Origin: Isosphaeraceae bacterium
Lineage (GTDB): Bacteria > Planctomycetota > Planctomycetia > Isosphaerales > Isosphaeraceae
Direction: 5' to 3'
Length of the DNA: 64,000 bases
Assembly: GCA_025356435.1 (NCBI GenBank)
Contig: JANXSY010000160.1
Coordinates: 51,839-115,838, forward strand
Below are positions 62,944-64,000 of this stretch, one piece after another (the stretch's first letter is position 1; every line of letters begins with the position of its first letter). A program made the translations under genes and the position numbers. The notes beneath the pieces were generated by a model that had not been told where the DNA came from, did no database searches, and saw nothing but the letters and a program-made list of their open reading frames with translations.

Positions 62944-62980
62944 ACGGCCCGTCTTTCTTGTGAGAGACGGGCCGTTTTCG
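62944..62980 (+). terminator. Intrinsic terminator after the S46 peptidase gene
   Basis: ACGGCCCGTCT (62944-62954) pairs perfectly with AGACGGGCCGT (62965-62975), 11 base pairs with a 10-base loop, followed by a short T-run. It lies 17 bases after the S46 stop and should end the transporter-peptidase transcript. Confidence 0.8.
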
Positions 62981-63062
62981 TTGGATCGCAGTCGGATTGT
63001 CGTGGTATTCTGGGGCATCGCCACGCCTCGCTCATCGAATCGCCAATCCGGAGTCTTCGCCG

Positions 63063-64000
63063 ATGACACCCGTCGATCGCAGGCATTTCCTCAAGAACTC
63101 GGCCGCGCTGGCTGCGAGCCTGGCCGTCCTTGAAGCGACCTCAACGAGGGCCGCCGAACCCGTCGCCGACACGGGCGGGAAGAAGGCCGGGGCCAACGAT
63201 GTGATTCGGCTCGCCATGATCGGCGTCCGAAGTCGCGGGATGGAGCATATCGGGGGCTACAGCAAGCTCAAGGACGTCAAGATCACCCACATCTGCGACG
63301 CCGATCGGAACGTGATCGGTCCCGCGATGCTGGCGGTGACAGCGCGGAACGGGTCGGCACCGAAGTTCGTTCAAGACCTCCGGGCGGTGTTGGACGACAA
63401 GAACGTCGATGCCGTCTCGATCGCCATGCCGAATCACTGGCACGCCCTCGCGACCATCTGGGCCTGCCAGGCTGGGAAAGATGTCTACGTCGAGAAGCCG
63501 GTCAGCCACAACGTCTTCGAAGGCCAGAAGATGGTCGAGGCCGCCCGCAAGTACGAGCGGATCGTCCAGACGGGAACCCAGTGCCGGAGCCACAAGGGCA
63601 TCCAGGACGCAATGGCGTTCCTCCACTCGGGCAAGCTCGGCAAGATCTACATGGCCAAGGGACTCTGCTACAAGCCTCGTGGATCGATCGGCCACAAGCC
63701 TGACGGCACGCCGCCCGAAGGGCTCGACTACAACCTCTGGACCGGCCCGGCCGAGATGCGTCCGTACAACCCAAACAAGCTCCATTACAACTGGCACTGG
63801 ATCTGGAACACTGGCAACGGCGACCTCGGCAACCAGGGCATCCATCAGATGGACGTCGCCCGCTGGGGCCTGGGCGCCGAATTGTGGCCAACCACGATCC
63901 AATCGAGCGGGGGCCGGTTCGGCTACAAAGACGACGGCGAGACCCCCAACACCCAGATCTCCAGCTTCCGCTGGGACGATTGTGAACTCGTCTTCGAGGT
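63063..64000 (+). CDS. Tat-exported Gfo/Idh/MocA family oxidoreductase, N-terminal part
   Basis: About 312 residues are present; the gene runs off the right edge. A twin-arginine signal (DRRHFLKNSAALAASLAVLE) shows export in folded form, as is usual for planctomycete members. The Rossmann NAD(P) domain follows (IRLAMIGVRSRGMEHIGGYS), with the GxGxxG loop altered to GVRSRG, and EKPVSHNVFEGQKM is the conserved EKP motif. The catalytic-domain region has GNQGIHQMDVARWGLG, typical of the family. Substrates are sugars or cyclitols; the specific one is not determinable. GGAG lies about 9 bases before the ATG. Confidence 0.93.
   Translation, partial: MTPVDRRHFLKNSAALAASLAVLEATSTRAAEPVADTGGKKAGANDVIRLAMIGVRSRGMEHIGGYSKLKDVKITHICDADRNVIGPAMLAVTARNGSAPKFVQDLRAVLDDKNVDAVSIAMPNHWHALATIWACQAGKDVYVEKPVSHNVFEGQKMVEAARKYERIVQTGTQCRSHKGIQDAMAFLHSGKLGKIYMAKGLCYKPRGSIGHKPDGTPPEGLDYNLWTGPAEMRPYNPNKLHYNWHWIWNTGNGDLGNQGIHQMDVARWGLGAELWPTTIQSSGGRFGYKDDGETPNTQISSFRWDDCELVFE

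Overview
The window is high-GC DNA that reads as part of a planctomycete chromosome, most likely from the Isosphaeraceae; this is inference from gene content, no search was run. The indicators are a DUF1559 pilin-like protein, tandem FHA proteins, an ECF sigma factor overlapping a Ser/Thr kinase with TPR-like repeats, DUF6807 and DUF4432 sugar-related proteins, a Tat-exported Gfo/Idh/MocA oxidoreductase, several GT-C membrane glycosyltransferases, and secreted proteins with an RLDDRCLLS leader resembling the planctomycete LEPR-XLL motif. I saw no insertion sequence, prophage, CRISPR array or tRNA gene.

Layout. 1-9658, mostly minus strand: the start of gapA, a secreted protein of unknown function, two overlapping FHA genes, and a tightly coupled run of altronate dehydratase-like protein, GT-C glycosyltransferase, NAD-dependent epimerase and methyltransferase. 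9835-18232: DUF4432 protein, two more GT-C proteins, glycerol kinase, a tandem pair of small membrane proteins, a CBM9-like protein and a sigma-70 factor. 18772-26799: ECF sigma factor and kinase, a RicT/PSP1 protein with a cysteine-rich tail, a Zn/Cd-type P1B ATPase, a possibly frameshifted small gene and a hotdog thioesterase. 26805-32495: PrsW-like membrane protease, DUF6807 protein, 5-formyltetrahydrofolate cyclo-ligase, a UVR-motif protein and a DUF4912 protein. Two candidate structured RNAs lie here, each with its own promoter-like sequence: one upstream of the cyclo-ligase with a 6S-like fold, and one upstream of the DUF4912 gene ending in an intrinsic terminator.

33038-41331 is a complete F-type ATP synthase operon in the order I/Z-a-c-b-delta-alpha-gamma-beta-epsilon. 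A consensus-like promoter precedes it, and strong RNA hairpins follow the alpha, gamma and beta genes. Subunit c looks proton-type. Subunits b and c carry signal-peptide-like N-termini, and alpha has an insertion of about 40 residues.

The most unusual locus is 42847-52113. Two sedolisin (S53) proteases that lack the usual propeptide face each other. Between them are a DUF4349 lipoprotein and a three-gene unit: a P1B metal ATPase fused to an HflK-type SPFH domain, an HflC-like protein and another HflK-like protein. I infer a membrane complex coupling metal transport to a prohibitin-like scaffold; its function is unknown.

52333-64000 carries the DUF1559 protein, a retropepsin-like protease, a small secreted protein, a YhaM-like HD nuclease, a histidine phosphatase, a short adenylate kinase-like protein, an OPT peptide transporter, an S46 peptidase with a clear terminator, and the start of a Gfo/Idh/MocA oxidoreductase. 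Peptide uptake and S46 cleavage side by side suggest peptide use.
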